From assembly GCA_963576735.1 (NCBI GenBank), contig OY755178.1:3286001-3350000 (forward strand): a DNA stretch of 64,000 nt, given 5' to 3'. Each line of letters opens with the position of its first letter. The first letter of the stretch is position 1. Below, one piece after another: positions 46,066 through 58,070 of the stretch. The notes under the pieces were generated by a model. That model saw only the letters and a program-made list of their open reading frames with translations. It was not told where the DNA came from and ran no database searches. The translations under genes and the position numbers were made by a program. This DNA comes from Bedellia somnulentella (Eukaryota > Arthropoda > Insecta > Lepidoptera > Bedelliidae).

Positions 46066-46659
46066 ATAAATATAATGTGTATGATGATGTCAAAAGAAGA
46101 GGACCATAGTAGACTTATTCAAATCATAGCATACTAAATCTATGTTCAAATCAAATTTAGAATGTGCTAAAGTAGAAGCAACATGGAGTATACAACAGAC
46201 TATGAAAGAAAAACGATTTAAGAATTTGAATGAAAAGCCTAAGGCTTGCCGGGATCTAAAACTTTACGATCGAGTCTCTAACTCCATCAATAACAATTAA
46301 GCATAAGTAATTAAGCAGAGGCGGATATATCAATGGATTAAGTTACACATTTCAACACATGAGCAACAATAATTTTTTTGTCTATTTATCTTCCACATCT
46401 GTATCTAATCATCATCATCATTTATAATTTCATCTTCTAAAAACGGATTATTATTTAAAACATATATCTATAAATTTTTTAGCTACGCTTTTTCGATATG
46501 ACCGGGTAAAATATGGTTAGCTAGTAATACCGTATATGAAGCTTACAATCGTAAAATAGAATTGTTCAATATGCATTCTTTTTTTTCAAAATGATGTAAA
46601 GAGAACATTTCATAATTCCTATCTCAAATAGTAGCATGATATCAATCTTTTTGATCCAG

Positions 46660-46798
46660 TATTCCCTGCTGCAAACCGTCGTGGAAGCCTGCCAAAAGAA
46701 GCCGAAATGCCAGTTTAGCACCCAGCTGAAGCCTGGGGTCGTTGACCCCTGTCCTCGAGTCCGCAAGTTCGTTGAGGTCTCGTACAAGTGCCGACCTA
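46660..46798 (+). CDS. eva-1: EVA-1-like receptor, exon 3 (SUEL domain 1, second part)
   Basis: Acceptor TTGATCCAG ends at 46659. The reading enters in phase 0 and gives residues 96-141, YSLLQTVVEACQKKPKCQF through DPCPRVRKFVEVSYKCRP. These are the end-of-domain SUEL landmarks: V-x2-AC-x5-C, the DPCP turn and a final VSYKC, with cysteines at 106, 112, 126 and 139. The last base A is codon 142 position 1 before the donor GTAAGT, and joins AT at 60812 to give Asn142. GC content is clearly above the flanking intron. The reverse reading at 46566-46808 is a shadow of this exon. Confidence 0.88.
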
Positions 46799-46977
46799 GT
46801 AAGTACATTAGTTAAGTTTGTTAAGATATTTTATACAGTTACTTACCTGTTTGAGTGCATTCGTTTTTGGAAAGAGTATTGTTGAATCTGAGAACAGTGA
46901 AATAATTAGAGTAAGTTTAGGCTCATCAAAACCGCGTTATCACTATGAAATCTGTGTTGTTAAATTTTTATTTCTTT

Positions 46978-47140
46978 TCGCGGGTCGTTAAAGGCATTCG
47001 AGGGTATTGGGGCTATTTAAAGTAATTATTTGGGACACACATACCGACAACCTTTATTTTACAAATTTTCTTTACTCCACTTCCAAAAATGACAGAAAAT
47101 AAATCTTTTTGGGTTTAATAGCCGTGAGTGAATGTATGAT
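46978..47140 (+). mobile_element. SINE-A, headless and decayed
   Basis: Forward piece: GGTATTGGGGCTATTTAAAG, ACCTTTATTTTAC and AATAGCCGTGAGTGAATGTA. Confidence 0.6.
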
Positions 47141-47761
47141 GATAGGACTCAAATAATTTCCACTTTAATAAATTAAGTTTTCTAACTTTGGTTTTTTTAT
47201 CATTCATTCACTCATTAAAAATACAACCCAGAAACCTTTTCTATTCATTAATTGGTTTCAATAAAGCAAACTTTTACAAAGCGGTATAGTATTCAATAAA
47301 TAGTTTAGATAGAAGGCTGTAATTCAAAACTTTCTCAGACTGGTCGATAGCCACTTCAAAGAGATTCTCTCTGCTGCAAAGTTGCATAGTTATCGGGAAC
47401 TCTCTCTACTTAGTTTTTGTATATCAATTAAAATACGATAAGCAATGTTACAGTTCTATTCAGACCGGATCAAGTAACTGTAAGTAATACTTCTTATTAA
47501 TAGCTTCGGTGTAGCCGTTAAGAGTTTTCAGTTCTCTGAATGGAGCGTGTTTAAAGAGAAGTGTATTTTTGAGAATCAAGACAATATTATGACGAAAATA
47601 AACGAAATGAAAATAAAATATAAACTATCTTCCATCATAGATTTCACATTTATTACGCGCAAATTCAAACTGAGCATTTATTTCCGAATATTTGGTAGAA
47701 ATACTTGTGAACATTGTGACATTTTCACGTGACATTTTGGTCACCAGGACAGGTTATTTAG

Positions 47762-50674
47762 CACAAGCGCTATTTTGTCAACACGATTTGGTCCAAAGTT
47801 GGACCTCATGAGTCTTGTGTAAAACTATGTAACCCATTAGAAAATAACAAAATTTCTATTATTGCCGATTTCCTAGATTTTACAGGGTGTAGTCAATTTA
47901 ATAATATTCATAACCATAATGATCGATGCCTTGACCTTGTATTTAGTATTTTACCCTGTAAAGTTTCGCGTTCTTCCTCACCACTGGTACCTGAGGACCT
48001 ACACCACCCAACTCTTTCCGTGTCTGTCACTTTAGAGCTTCCAAAAGACCTGCAGCCCCCATCTCGTTTGCGCTGGCGGTTCCATGCTGCTGACTTTGAT
48101 AGTATCCACCATGCTGTCACTAATACCGATTGGGACAAATTGTTCGCTGGTTGTGATATTAACGAGGCGACTGATATCTTTTATGAGCAATTAATTGGTT
48201 TAATTAATATGTATGTCCCTTCAGTAATTGACAAACATAACGACAATTACCCAATATGGTTTAGCAAGCCATTAAGAAAAATAATTAAGGAAAAACTTAA
48301 GGTACATAAAAAGTGGAAAATATACAAGCAGACAGTTGATTATGAACAGTTTAAACTTCTAAGAAAGCGTCAGAAATTGGTGTCTAAATCGGATTATGAC
48401 ACGTACATTAATTCTGTGGAGGAAAATATTAGTAAAAATAGTAAAATGTTTTGGAATTATATCAAGTGCAAACGTAATTCGAATAATATTCCTGATACTA
48501 TGTTTCTTGATGGTGTGAAGGGTGATAGTGGTATGCAGATCGCTGAATTATTTAGTACAAACTTTAGAGCTGTTTTTGAAAAAGATATTAGTAACTACAC
48601 ATCCCAAGAATGTCATAGCTCTTGTATAAATTTACATAAAATTTCTATCACATTGTCCTTGGTTACTCGTTATTTGAAACAATTGGATACTTCAATTGGT
48701 GCGGGACCGGACGGTTTACATCCCTTATTTTTACAAAGAATTCATTTATCTATTTCCCGACCCGTTCATCTATTATTTCAATTATCTATCACAAGTTGTA
48801 TTGTTCCCGATCGTTGGAAGTTATCCTACGTCACACCAATTTTTAAGACCGGCGACAAACATGATATAAAGAACTACAGACCAATATCTAAAATTTCTGT
48901 TCTTCCAAAACTACTGGAAAAAATTGTTTACGATATGATTTTCCCCATAATTAGACCTCATATCATAAGTGAGCAGCATGGATTCGTCACTAAACGTTCA
49001 ACTGAGACTAATGTTTGCGAATTCATTGAGAATGTGTCTGAGGCCATGGATGCTGGTCACCGTGTAGATGCTGTGTATACAGACTTCTCAAAAGCTTTTG
49101 ATAAAATCTGCCACTCTATATTAATTGCTAAACTCGAGAACTTTGGTATACACGGCGACCTGCTACGTTGGATTGAGTCCTATATACGAGGACGATGGCA
49201 AGCCGTAACTGTAAAGGGTTTCACTTCTTCATTTGTGCCAATAACATCAGGTATAATTCAGGGTTCTCATGTAGGCCCCCTGTTCTTTAATATCTTCATA
49301 AATGACATTTACAAAGTATTTCTCCACTCACTCTTTCTTCTATTCGCTGACGATACCAAAATATATAAAACTATCACGTGTTACGGTGATTGCCTTGCCT
49401 TGCAGTCGGATCTTGACCGCTTTGCTACCTATTGTAGTAATAATAATTTACAACTTAATTTAGACAAGTGCCATATTATATCCTTTTGTAGGAAAACCAA
49501 ATATGATTTATTCCCCTATTCACCTTTTTCCAAAGTCCTTTCAAGAACAAGTGAGGTTAGAGATCTTGGCATCATAATTGACTCTAAATTGCTATTTGAT
49601 AAACATATTTCTAGCATATTCTCCAAAGCGTATAAATTGCTAGGATTTGTACTTCGTCAGTCAAAAGAATTTAAAAGCCCTCAAACTATTGTAACACTTT
49701 ATAATGCATTGGTACTACCAATACTCCAATATGGCTCAACAGTATGGAACCCCATGTATCAAGTATATATCAAAATGCTTCAAAGAATTCAAAATAAGTT
49801 TATTAAACACCTCAACTATAGATTTTCATACTTTAACAACCTTCCTAACTTGAAACCCTTAAAATGTGCTAGAGACACTAGGGATCAATTAATGTTATTT
49901 AAAACCATCCATAATCTAATTGATTCACCTTATTTGTTATCAAGGTTAAACTTCAGATGTCCGTCCCACAACACTAGAAACTCATTCACATTCCGCACAC
50001 CATCTCTTAGGACTAATTATGCCACCAACACATTTATTTCCCGTGCTATTATTTCTTACAATACAAAATTTTCCGAAGCTGACATTTTCAATTTATCATT
50101 AACTCAATTTAAGAACTTTTGTAAACAGTTGGAGTTTGTTGAATCAGCCGATTGACCCTAAATGTTTGAGTCATACAATTTTCTCTTAATATAATTATTT
50201 GAATTTATATTTATTTATTATATTATATTTATATATTTACTTATTATGTTATATTTATTATTAAAGTATGTATTTTAAGTACTTTCATTCATAATTATCT
50301 TATATATTATTAATTTATGTATTTTTAACCTTGAAAAGTAAGTATCTTATTTAGGTATATTTTATTATCATAAAATATTGTTAACATTATTTCCTATAAT
50401 CTCTATGCATATTTTGTAATCTTGTAGTGTTTGCTTGGTTTGGTGGGAATGACAATATAATTAATTTAACTTACTTAATTTCATCTGTATAAATTATCCA
50501 TATTACAACTGATGTATAATTGTTTTGTTTTCATTAGTTATTTTAATTTGCGTTTTTCTGTATCGTCTGTATATCAATTGGTAGAAACTTTATAGGTCAA
50601 GAACTTCTCTGTATTTTTATCTTATTTGAAATATTGTGTACCGTTTGTTTCTCAAATAAATAAATAAATAAATA
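47762..50674 (+). mobile_element. Jockey/CR1-type LINE with nearly intact RT ORF
   Basis: Open without a stop for 798 codons (47762-50155), followed by ~520 bp of 3' UTR ending in (AAATA)n. The first ~90 codons are the end of an apurinic-type endonuclease: CLDLVFS and the catalytic-site LVPEDLHHP histidines. The RT core shows PIFKTGDKHDIKNYRPIS (motif 2 region), YTDFSKAFDK (motif A), GSHVGPLFFNIFINDI (motif B region) and LFADDTKI (motif C with both aspartates). The thumb and tail follow. The 5' part of the endonuclease and ORF1 are missing. The clade is inferred from motif style. Confidence 0.85.
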
Positions 50675-50676
50675 GA

Positions 50677-50779
50677 TATCGGTTAGAATGAGATGACTGC
50701 ATACAATACTAAGTAAGTGCGAAACAGATGACTGTTTTATACAACTAGATATCTAGTTAAATGGTCGTTCGTACTAGCT
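50677..50779 (+). repeat. Relative of the 14.3-kb direct repeat
   Basis: Matches 14300-14400 through TTAGAATGAGATGACTGCAT, AAGTAAGTGCGAAACAGATG and ATATCTAGTTAAATGGTCGT. It starts directly at the end of the LINE tail. Confidence 0.65.
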
Positions 50780-50907
50780 GCTGTACAGAGTACCCACGTA
50801 CCCACTTAGCGTATTCAAGTGTTAGGGAGGAGGCCTATTGCTTCTTTTAACGAACACAATAAGTCAAAACTAACTTTTCCATGACTGTTGAAACCTTGAA
50901 AACCATC

Positions 50908-51018
50908 GTACATACACACATATACTCACGGCTATAAATCCCTTGAAGGGGTAACCAGAGGTAGGAAATTAGACAGTACTCAGCAACTTTTGGAAGTTGC
51001 GTGGGGAAAAGATGGATT
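50908..51018 (-). mobile_element. SINE-A 3' half
   Basis: Reverse copy: CATATACTCACGGCTATAAA to GGAAAAGATGG, truncated before the core. Confidence 0.8.
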
Positions 51019-51427
51019 GGAAATGAAATGAAAATTTGGATTTTTTCACCAAAGCCATTGTAAATACAAAGAAATAAAATAAACCGCTTCAATATACTTA
51101 TCTTTTGCTGATCACACGCAAAAAAGCAACTCCACACATTACAGTGAATAACGATTCTCATTTTCTCCTTTATGGAGCCAAATCTAAGACTTGGGAGCCA
51201 TTATAGGCGAGATATTGAAATCATGCATTGTTTCACACTGTGCCAATGGACGGTTGGTCTTCATGTATTGATATATTCAACGTTTATTGATACACATAGC
51301 CACGAAAACCCTACTAAATTTAACGGAGTAAATTTTTTTCGTAGTTTTCCTTATTGAGCTATTCTGATTTTATAGGGTTACTTACTATTCAGCTTTTTAG
51401 GATAAGATAAACTGCATGGATGCGTGG

Positions 51428-52135
51428 AATTTAATGTTAGAGGACGACCTCAGAGGACACATTTGAACCAATTAGAGCGAGTATGCTCAAACAGGCAGAC
51501 GTCTGAAGTATGAAAATAAAAGAGCATGTAGCATGTAGAAGCTAGAGAGGTTTGTCAGAATCGTACAAAGTGGCGATCGATAGTCTAATAGCTACGTCCA
51601 CACTGTGCCTTTTTTTGTTCAATAAGGGCATGCGTCATAGCGCAGTCAACAGCGCACGTGAGGCATGCCCTTAATGCATGCGCGATGACAGTTGAAAGCG
51701 GAGCGCGCGCTGTGTTGCAAGTTATCCGGTGTCGGGTGGATTTCTGTGCGTCATAGCGTTCAACAACAAGGTGGTGGACGAAGAAAAAGATTTAACATTA
51801 AGTTTTTTTGAAGATTACAGAAGCTTTCCACAACTCTGGGATCCTAACAATAAACTTTACACGAATAAAGTAAAGAGGAACGATGGTTTTTTTTTCTGGA
51901 ATTTCTTATGAACAAGTAAGCTGCATATATTCCCCCAAGTAAAATATTGTCGTCGCACATGTTTCCAACAGAAACTCAAACTACGAATAAAGTATGGTGT
52001 TGGTTTCAATTAACGCATTCACTTATTGTAAGCGTCAATTAAAAGTTGAATAGAAAGATGAAGACGAAAGTTGAAGATGAAAAGGCACAGTGTGGACGTA
52101 GCTAATGGGAACTAATGGCGTGCGTATATGTATGT
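51428..52135 (+). mobile_element. LINE 3' end (GHIERM family) split by a MITE
   Basis: Forward copy from AATGTTAGAGGACGACCTCA to GCGATCGATAGTCT, interrupted by 51591-52102, then resuming as AATGGGAACTAATGGCGTGC and a (GTAT)n tail. Part of the SAYP codons is lost at the left junction. Confidence 0.78.
51591..52102. mobile_element. DNA transposon derivative carrying a MADF-like fragment
   Basis: 512 bp with perfect terminal inverted repeats GCTACGTCCACACTGTGCCT and complement. TA lies on both sides, or TAA allowing for overlap. Inside, 51729-51911 encodes (in frame with the listed ATG-less start) SLSFFEDYRSFPQLWDPNNK-like sequence with LYTNKVKRNDGF, the opening helix of a MADF domain. MADF/Myb-like proteins accompany PIF/Harbinger transposases, which would fit; a TA duplication would instead suggest Tc1/mariner. 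No transposase is present. Confidence 0.7.
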
Positions 52136-52605
52136 ATGTATAAACTGAACATACTCAAACAAAAAAATATTATAAACTAAAACACAATATAATTTCCTAC
52201 AAAAAATCGAAACATAACCACAAGATCTATCTGCCAAGGACCCATTAACAATCACCCCATGCAAACCAATAAAAAACTAAAATCAGGGAGAGTCCATACC
52301 ATCGCGTGTACCCGCCGTTAAAGCCAGGACTTGCAAGTACAAAGTACAAGAGTGTGATTTATGCGATGTTAATAAATAGTCGAAAGGTAGGGTGGACGAG
52401 CACCTGAGCTGTGGGCGCGGCAGGAAACGGGAGTGGTAGGGAGCGGCTTTCACTCATTACTAGCGAGAATGTTTTAGATTCAAGCGGGTTTTCATTTTTA
52501 TATTATTACTAGTGAGTTGTAAGCGCTTTGAGGAAATTGAATATAATAGGTATACAGAGTTCTTTGAGAAATGAGCTATTTAACCTCAGTACTAACTACA
52601 ACCGT

Positions 52606-52984
52606 GCAACCGTGATAGCCCAGTGGGTAGAACACTCGGATATCGTGCAAACGACTAGTGTTCAAATCCTGGGTCGGGCCTACACCATTTTGTCTTTTCT
52701 AAAGACATATGTGTGGTTAATTTATCATGGTTGTTAACGGTGAGGGAAAACATCGTGAGGAAACCCACATGGCTGAGTTGTACTTAGTCATGTGACAGTG
52801 TATTCGTACAAAAACGGCGATAGGCCTGCCCCTATCACGTGAGTACACTGTCCATGCAAAACGTGGGTACTCTGAACACCAGGTGACAAAGTCACGTGAT
52901 GTTCAAAAGTATTTGTACCTCTGCCAACCCCTTCAGGGATATTCGGCGTGAACGTTTATGTTATGTTTATGTTATGTTATGTTA
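52606..52984 (+). mobile_element. SINE-B (B1), full length
   Basis: tRNA-like head ACCGTGATAGCCCAGTGGGT (A-box) and GTGTTCAAATCCTGGG (B-box). B1 hairpin module CACCAGGTGACAAAGTCACG, 3' CCCCTTCAGGG and (TTATG)n. Diagnostic B1 head CACTCGG-TATCGTGCAAACG. Confidence 0.92.
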
Positions 52985-53859
52985 CTAACTACAAATAAGC
53001 TCTTAAGTTTTATAATACGAATAGTGTTGATTGTTCCTTGTGGTATAGAACACTTCTGCCCTATCTTTTATCACTTGTGACATTCAAAGAGATATGAATA
53101 AATAGAGATAATGGTGTGTTTTTGTACAGGTGATGTGGAAAAAACTCAACAACGACAATACTTTATTTAAATATATTTTCCAATCTTTAACTGTTCAAGT
53201 TTTTAACAAATTGATTCAGAATCTATAGTGTAGATCCACGAGAAGCCGTGAGTTTAGTGGAAATAAGGTTTTCACACTCACCCATATGGCAAAATGCGAA
53301 AATAAATACATAAATTACAGAAATCGTTTTAAAAGCACCGTTCCCTCATTGAAGGCATCTTACACACCCTCTTACAATACCCACGGAAAGATATGTGTTG
53401 CTATCTTCATTGCAAATTTACGACTTTGACAGTGAGAATCAGAGAGAATGGGTGAGTAAAAGGTGGCTCACGGTATGTGGAGGTTTACGTGGTTACGTTT
53501 TAGGTTGATCAAATCATAAGAATCTAAGATACATATATTATAGAGCGCTCATTTCAAATCACGCTGATTGTGTGGTAAGCCTAATTTATTCACAATATAC
53601 CGACTTCAATCACTGACTATAGATATAGACTAATTGTATATCATAATTGATTATCGCCACGTGTTTTATCGGTCGCCAATTAAACGCTGCTTCGCAATAC
53701 CGACCCGACGTAATAAGCAGAACACGTCATGTGCCTTGTACTGAACGCCCGGTGGGCCCGCATTTGTAATTGATTAATGAACCCCGCGATATTAACATGG
53801 CTATTTTAATTTTACTGCAAGTTTCTATATCTCGATGAATGGGTATATTAAATATAGTT

Positions 53860-53970
53860 GGCTGTGTAGTGTCGACTTAGCATAACACTCCTCCATTTCT
53901 TTCTTTGGGTAGCGAAAGAGAGGACACCCACAACCATTGATATTTTATTGTTTCTATCTTTTTACCAAAA
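53860..53970 (+). mobile_element. SINE-A head fragment, decayed
   Basis: GGCTGTGTAGTGTCGACTTA then a diverged body (AACACTCCTCCATTTCTTTC). Stops near a TTTTTACCA block. Confidence 0.6.
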
Positions 53971-53989
53971 TATCATCCTATAATATACT

Positions 53990-54141
53990 ATCACGTGAGT
54001 ACACTGTCTATGCAAAACGAGGATACTCTGAACACCAGGTGACAAAGTCACGTGATGTTCAGAAGTATTAGTACCTCTGCCAACCCCTTCGGGGATATTC
54101 GGCGTGAACGTTTATGTTTATGTTTATGTTTATGTTTATGT
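53990..54141 (+). mobile_element. SINE-B (B1), 3' half
   Basis: From TATCACGTGAGTACACTGTC through the B1 module and CCCCTTCGGGG to a (TTTATG)n tail. The 5' part is lacking. Confidence 0.88.
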
Positions 54142-54203
54142 AATATACGTGGCTAGTCTTGCCTTGGCTGGCTGTTGACATTTAGCTTGTAGTAATGAAA
54201 TGT

Positions 54204-55205
54204 AATCAAGATATTCACTTTTACTATATCAACCTTATGAAACAAATATACAAAAACAGTACAGCATCCATTAAGCTTCAAACTCCAGGTGTCCCATTCC
54301 CGATTGAAAGAGGCGTTAAGCAAGGCGATCCTATCTCCCCCAAACTTTTCACGAGTGTATTGGAAGAAGTTTTTAAGTCACTAGAGCCGGATTGGGTAAA
54401 CAGGGGTATAGATGTCGGCGGGGTTAAGCTTACGAACCTTCGCTTCGCCGACGATATAGTGCTGTTCTCTTACACGGCTTCTGAGCTACAATCTATGCTA
54501 CAACAACTCAGCCAAGCAAGCCTTGAGGTTGGACTGAGCATGAATATGTCAAAGACCAAGGTCATGTCTAACAGCAAGGAGCATTTAGTGGACGTGGATG
54601 GGGTCAGAATCGAATATGTCCAGGAATATATTTATCTAGGCCAAATAGTCTCTTTCCAGGCTCGACAGGACAAGGAAGTCGAAAGACGTGTCGAAAACGC
54701 CTGGAAAAGCTTTTGGTCTATGAAAGAGCTAATGAAGGGAGAACTTCCGCTCTCCCTCAAACGTAAGCTCATGGACATGTGCATTCTTCCCATCCTTACC
54801 TACGGAGCCCAAACCTGGTCTTTGACTGACGCGCAAATGTTTAAACTTGGGGTTTGCCAACGAAACATGGAGCGCAGCATTCTCGGAATCCGGCTCTTAG
54901 ACAGAGTCCGGAATACAGAGTTGCGCTCAAAGACAAAAATTATAGATGTAGCTCAGAAGGCGGCCCAATTGAAGTGGGATTGGGCCGGCCACGTTGCTCG
55001 GATGCACCCGGACCGATGGGCCAAAAGAGCCACGCAATGGACTCCTGCTGTAAAGAGAAAGCGTGGCCGACCAAGGAAAAGATGGAGTGACGAGTTGGGT
55101 CTCTGGGATAAGAAGTGGTGGGAGACCGCTCAAAACCGTCTGGAGTGGAAGAATGGGAGAGAGGCCTTTGCCCAGCAGTGGGACATAAATGGCTAATAAT
55201 AATAA
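54204..55205 (+). mobile_element. RTE-type LINE, 5'-truncated, with target duplication
   Basis: The open reading to 55196 has YINLMKQIYKNSTASIKL, the RT motif B region GVKQGDPISPKLF, catalytic RFADDIVLF (motif C), and an RTE-type tail with WAGHVARMHPDRW and GRPRKRWSDEL, ending QQWDING. The stop is followed by (TAA)n. TAATGAAATGT flanks both ends (54193-54203 and 55206-55216). The catalytic aspartate of motif A and the endonuclease are upstream of the truncation, so it is dead on its own. No frameshift seen. Confidence 0.88.
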
Positions 55206-55469
55206 TAATGAAATGTGAAAATATGATTTAAATAACATAATGTCATTGACTTTCTTCACTTGGTAATGACTTGGAATTCGTTTTATGTGCTTCATTATGC
55301 TGTTGTTGTAATAGAAATATTGAATGAGTATTAATATGATTAAAATAAATAGAGAGTAGTAAAAATAGTGGAAATGTACAATGAATATGATAATATAAGT
55401 AGATCGAATAGAAATTGTTGAGGGAATTAATTTCTACACCAAAAGTACTCAGCTAATAAAAAGTAATAG

Positions 55470-56185
55470 TTAATAGAATTTATATAATGGGGGAAAACAT
55501 TAACAGCACATACATACATACATACATATACTCACGGCTATAAATCCCTTAACGGGGTAGCCAGAGCTTTGGAATGATAAATTCCTCAGCCAATTTTGGA
55601 AGTTGCTTGGGGAAAAGATGATAATAATAAACGTTTTTGGTGACGGGTCTCCAACCACATCGCCCAAAAATCACTTAAAAAGCCCCTACACCCTGAGTCG
55701 CCTCTATGATCACCCACGGGTAGAAATGGGGTAGTGTTATTCTAAGCCGACACTACACGGCAACCTAAAGAGTAAAAATGCTGGTAAACTAAAACTGCTA
55801 TTTCTTTTTGAAACATTTTCGAGACAAACATGTCACTCGAGTTACACAGTACAAGGATAACGCGACTGCTATTTACAGAATACCTGCAGATTTTTGCTCG
55901 CATAATACAAGCTAAGTAGCATGCTCCTCGTTCTATGCATACGAGATATTTAGCTGATGAAATCACGCTCGAAGCATATCTCGTTATGAAAACAATGTGT
56001 TAGTATAAACACGATACTGAACACAGCAACCAGCTTACTTAGCTTAGCTAGGTTTAACCATGAATAACGTGAGACTGATGGTAGCAATATTAAAAATGGT
56101 ATGTTAGTATACGATATATTTGCCAATTATGAAAACATGTTCTTAATTAAGTTCAGATCTCGCTGCGAATTTTCCTTTATATAAT
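55470..56185. repeat. Direct duplication, left unit (contains SINE-A)
   Basis: Matches 56378-56783, for example CACTCGAGTTACACAGTACA, TTGCTCGCATAATACAAGCT and CGAAGCATATCTCGTTATGA. A reverse SINE-A (55508-55762) interrupts only this unit. Confidence 0.85.
55508..55762 (-). mobile_element. SINE-A subfamily 2, full length
   Basis: Reverse copy starting with (CATA)n right after TTAACAGCA and ending in the head CCGACACTACACGGC. The right duplication unit preserves the empty site (AACAGCACCTCAAAAG). Confidence 0.9.
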
Positions 56186-56188
56186 CTT

Positions 56189-56373
56189 ACGTAAGATGCG
56201 ACTAAGGGAGTGGAGCTTTTTAAGTGGTTTTTGGGCAATGCGGTTGGAGACCCATCAGCAACGATACTTTATTTTAACATCTTTTCCCCTATCAAATTCC
56301 AAATTGGAGCTGCTAGCTCTCAAGTTCTGGCTACCCCTTATTGGGATTTATGGCTGTGAGTATTATGTATGCA
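56189..56373 (+). mobile_element. SINE-A, head-truncated, between the two units
   Basis: Forward copy from ACGTAAGATGCGACTAAGGG to a decayed tail GTGAGTATTATGTATGC. It lies between the two duplication units. Confidence 0.8.
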
Positions 56374-56377
56374 GGTT

Positions 56378-56783
56378 AATAGAAAACGTTAACAGCACCT
56401 CAAAAGTAAAAAATGCTGCTACACTAAAACTACATTTACTCTTTGAAACATTTTCAAGACGTCACTCGAGTTACACATTACAAGGATAACGCGACTGCTA
56501 TTTACAGTATACCTGCAGATTTTTGCTCGCATAATACAAGCTAAGTAGCATGCACCTCGTTCTATGCATACGAGATATTTAGCTGATGAAATCACGCTCG
56601 AAGCATATCTCGTTATGAAAACAATGTGTTAGTATAAACACGATACTGAACACAGCAACCAGCTTACTTAGCTTAGCTTGTTTTAACCATGAATAACGTG
56701 AGATTGATGGTAGCAATGTTGAAAATGGGATACTAGCTTAACAATATTGCCGATTATCATAAAACAATCTTAATTTTTGATGA
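56378..56783. repeat. Direct duplication, right unit
   Basis: Starts at TTAATAGAAAACGTTAACAG and continues to CTTAATTTTTGATG. It is shorter than the left unit through a few small deletions and lacks the SINE-A. Confidence 0.85.
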
Positions 56784-56784
56784 C

Positions 56785-57150
56785 AACCGTGATAGCCCAG
56801 TGGGTAGAACACTCGGTTATCGTGCAAACGACTAGTGTTCAAATCCTGGGTCGGGCCTACACCAATTTGTCTTTTCTAAAGACATATGTGTGGTTAATTT
56901 ATCATGGTTGTTAACGGTGAGGGAAAACATCGTGAGGAAACCCACATGGCTGAGTTGTACTTAGTCATGTGACAGTGTATTCGTACAAAACGGCGATAGG
57001 CCTGCCCCCTATCACGTGAGTACACTGTCCATGCAAAACGTGGGTACTCTGAACACCAGGTGACAAAGTCACGTGATGTTCAGAAGTATTAGTACCTCTG
57101 CCAACCCCTTCGGGGATATTCGGCGTGAACGTTTATGTTATGTTATTATG
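56785..57150 (+). mobile_element. SINE-B (B1), full length
   Basis: Complete copy with B1 head, hairpin and tail. AATCTTAATTTTT flanks both sides (56768-56780 and 57152-57164): a clear 13-bp target duplication. Confidence 0.93.
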
Positions 57151-57865
57151 TAATCTTAATTTTTTTATATTTTATATCTTCTAAAGAGTGGCAATTTGTG
57201 TTAAGGAATGAGAAAGAAGTCAGATGGATAATATATCTGGTGAATAAAGTTGTTTCTCGATGGTATTTGTTCAGTTTTTATCAACAGAACTGTTTTTAAC
57301 AGACAGATTTAGTTCAAACCATGAAGCTACTAACTAAACAGGAGAGCGTACACACAAAAATATGGTAAACAAAAATGCAATTTATTACCATGCAATAAAG
57401 TTAATTATCTTTTAAAGACTGTCAAGCAGAGAAACGTCCTAGAACGAGAGCCGTGTGAGAGATAAGTGTGTCCCGCTCGCGCGGTTGCCAGTCGAGATTA
57501 TGTTCAAAGAAAAACAAATTCAAACTTATTTATAGGGAATATTTTATAAAAAGCAGGTTATTAACTGTTCCGTTTTTGTATTTTATTTAATTATTATTGT
57601 CGCCTATCGATTTGGAGATAAATAATTGGTTAAGTTTGGCAAAAGGGATATTAATATTTGTCACGGGTATCCCCATCGAAACAAGATAAATGTGGTGTCC
57701 ACAATTTATCATCTGTTTGAGTGTTTTGGAGCTTTTATCATTTAATTAAGAAAATATAGTGATAAATATGGGTTAATGTTCATGTTATGGAACAATAAAT
57801 AAAATAACCTGTATCATCTCGAACTTTACCACATGAATGCATTAAATGATTTGAATTTGAATATA

Positions 57866-58026
57866 GCTGTGTGGTGTCGGCTTAGTATAGCACTACCCCA
57901 TTTCTTCCGGTGGGTGTACGTAAGAGGCGACTAACGGTATTGGGGCTTTTAAAGGATTTTTGGGCAATGCGGTTGAGACCCATCACCAACAACCTTTTAT
58001 AATGTTTTTTATAATGTATGTATGTA
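57866..58026 (+). mobile_element. SINE-A with 3' deletion
   Basis: Forward head and core to CATCACCAACAACCTTTT, then a jump to ATAATGTATGTATGT. About 90 bp of the 3' part is missing. Confidence 0.8.
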
Positions 58027-58070
58027 AATATAACTAATAAATAAAGGATGAATAAAGGAAAGAAAAATTT

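Noticed and set aside
54854..55295. Extra readings on both strands over the RTE element
   Set aside because: Shadows of the RTE reverse transcriptase frame.
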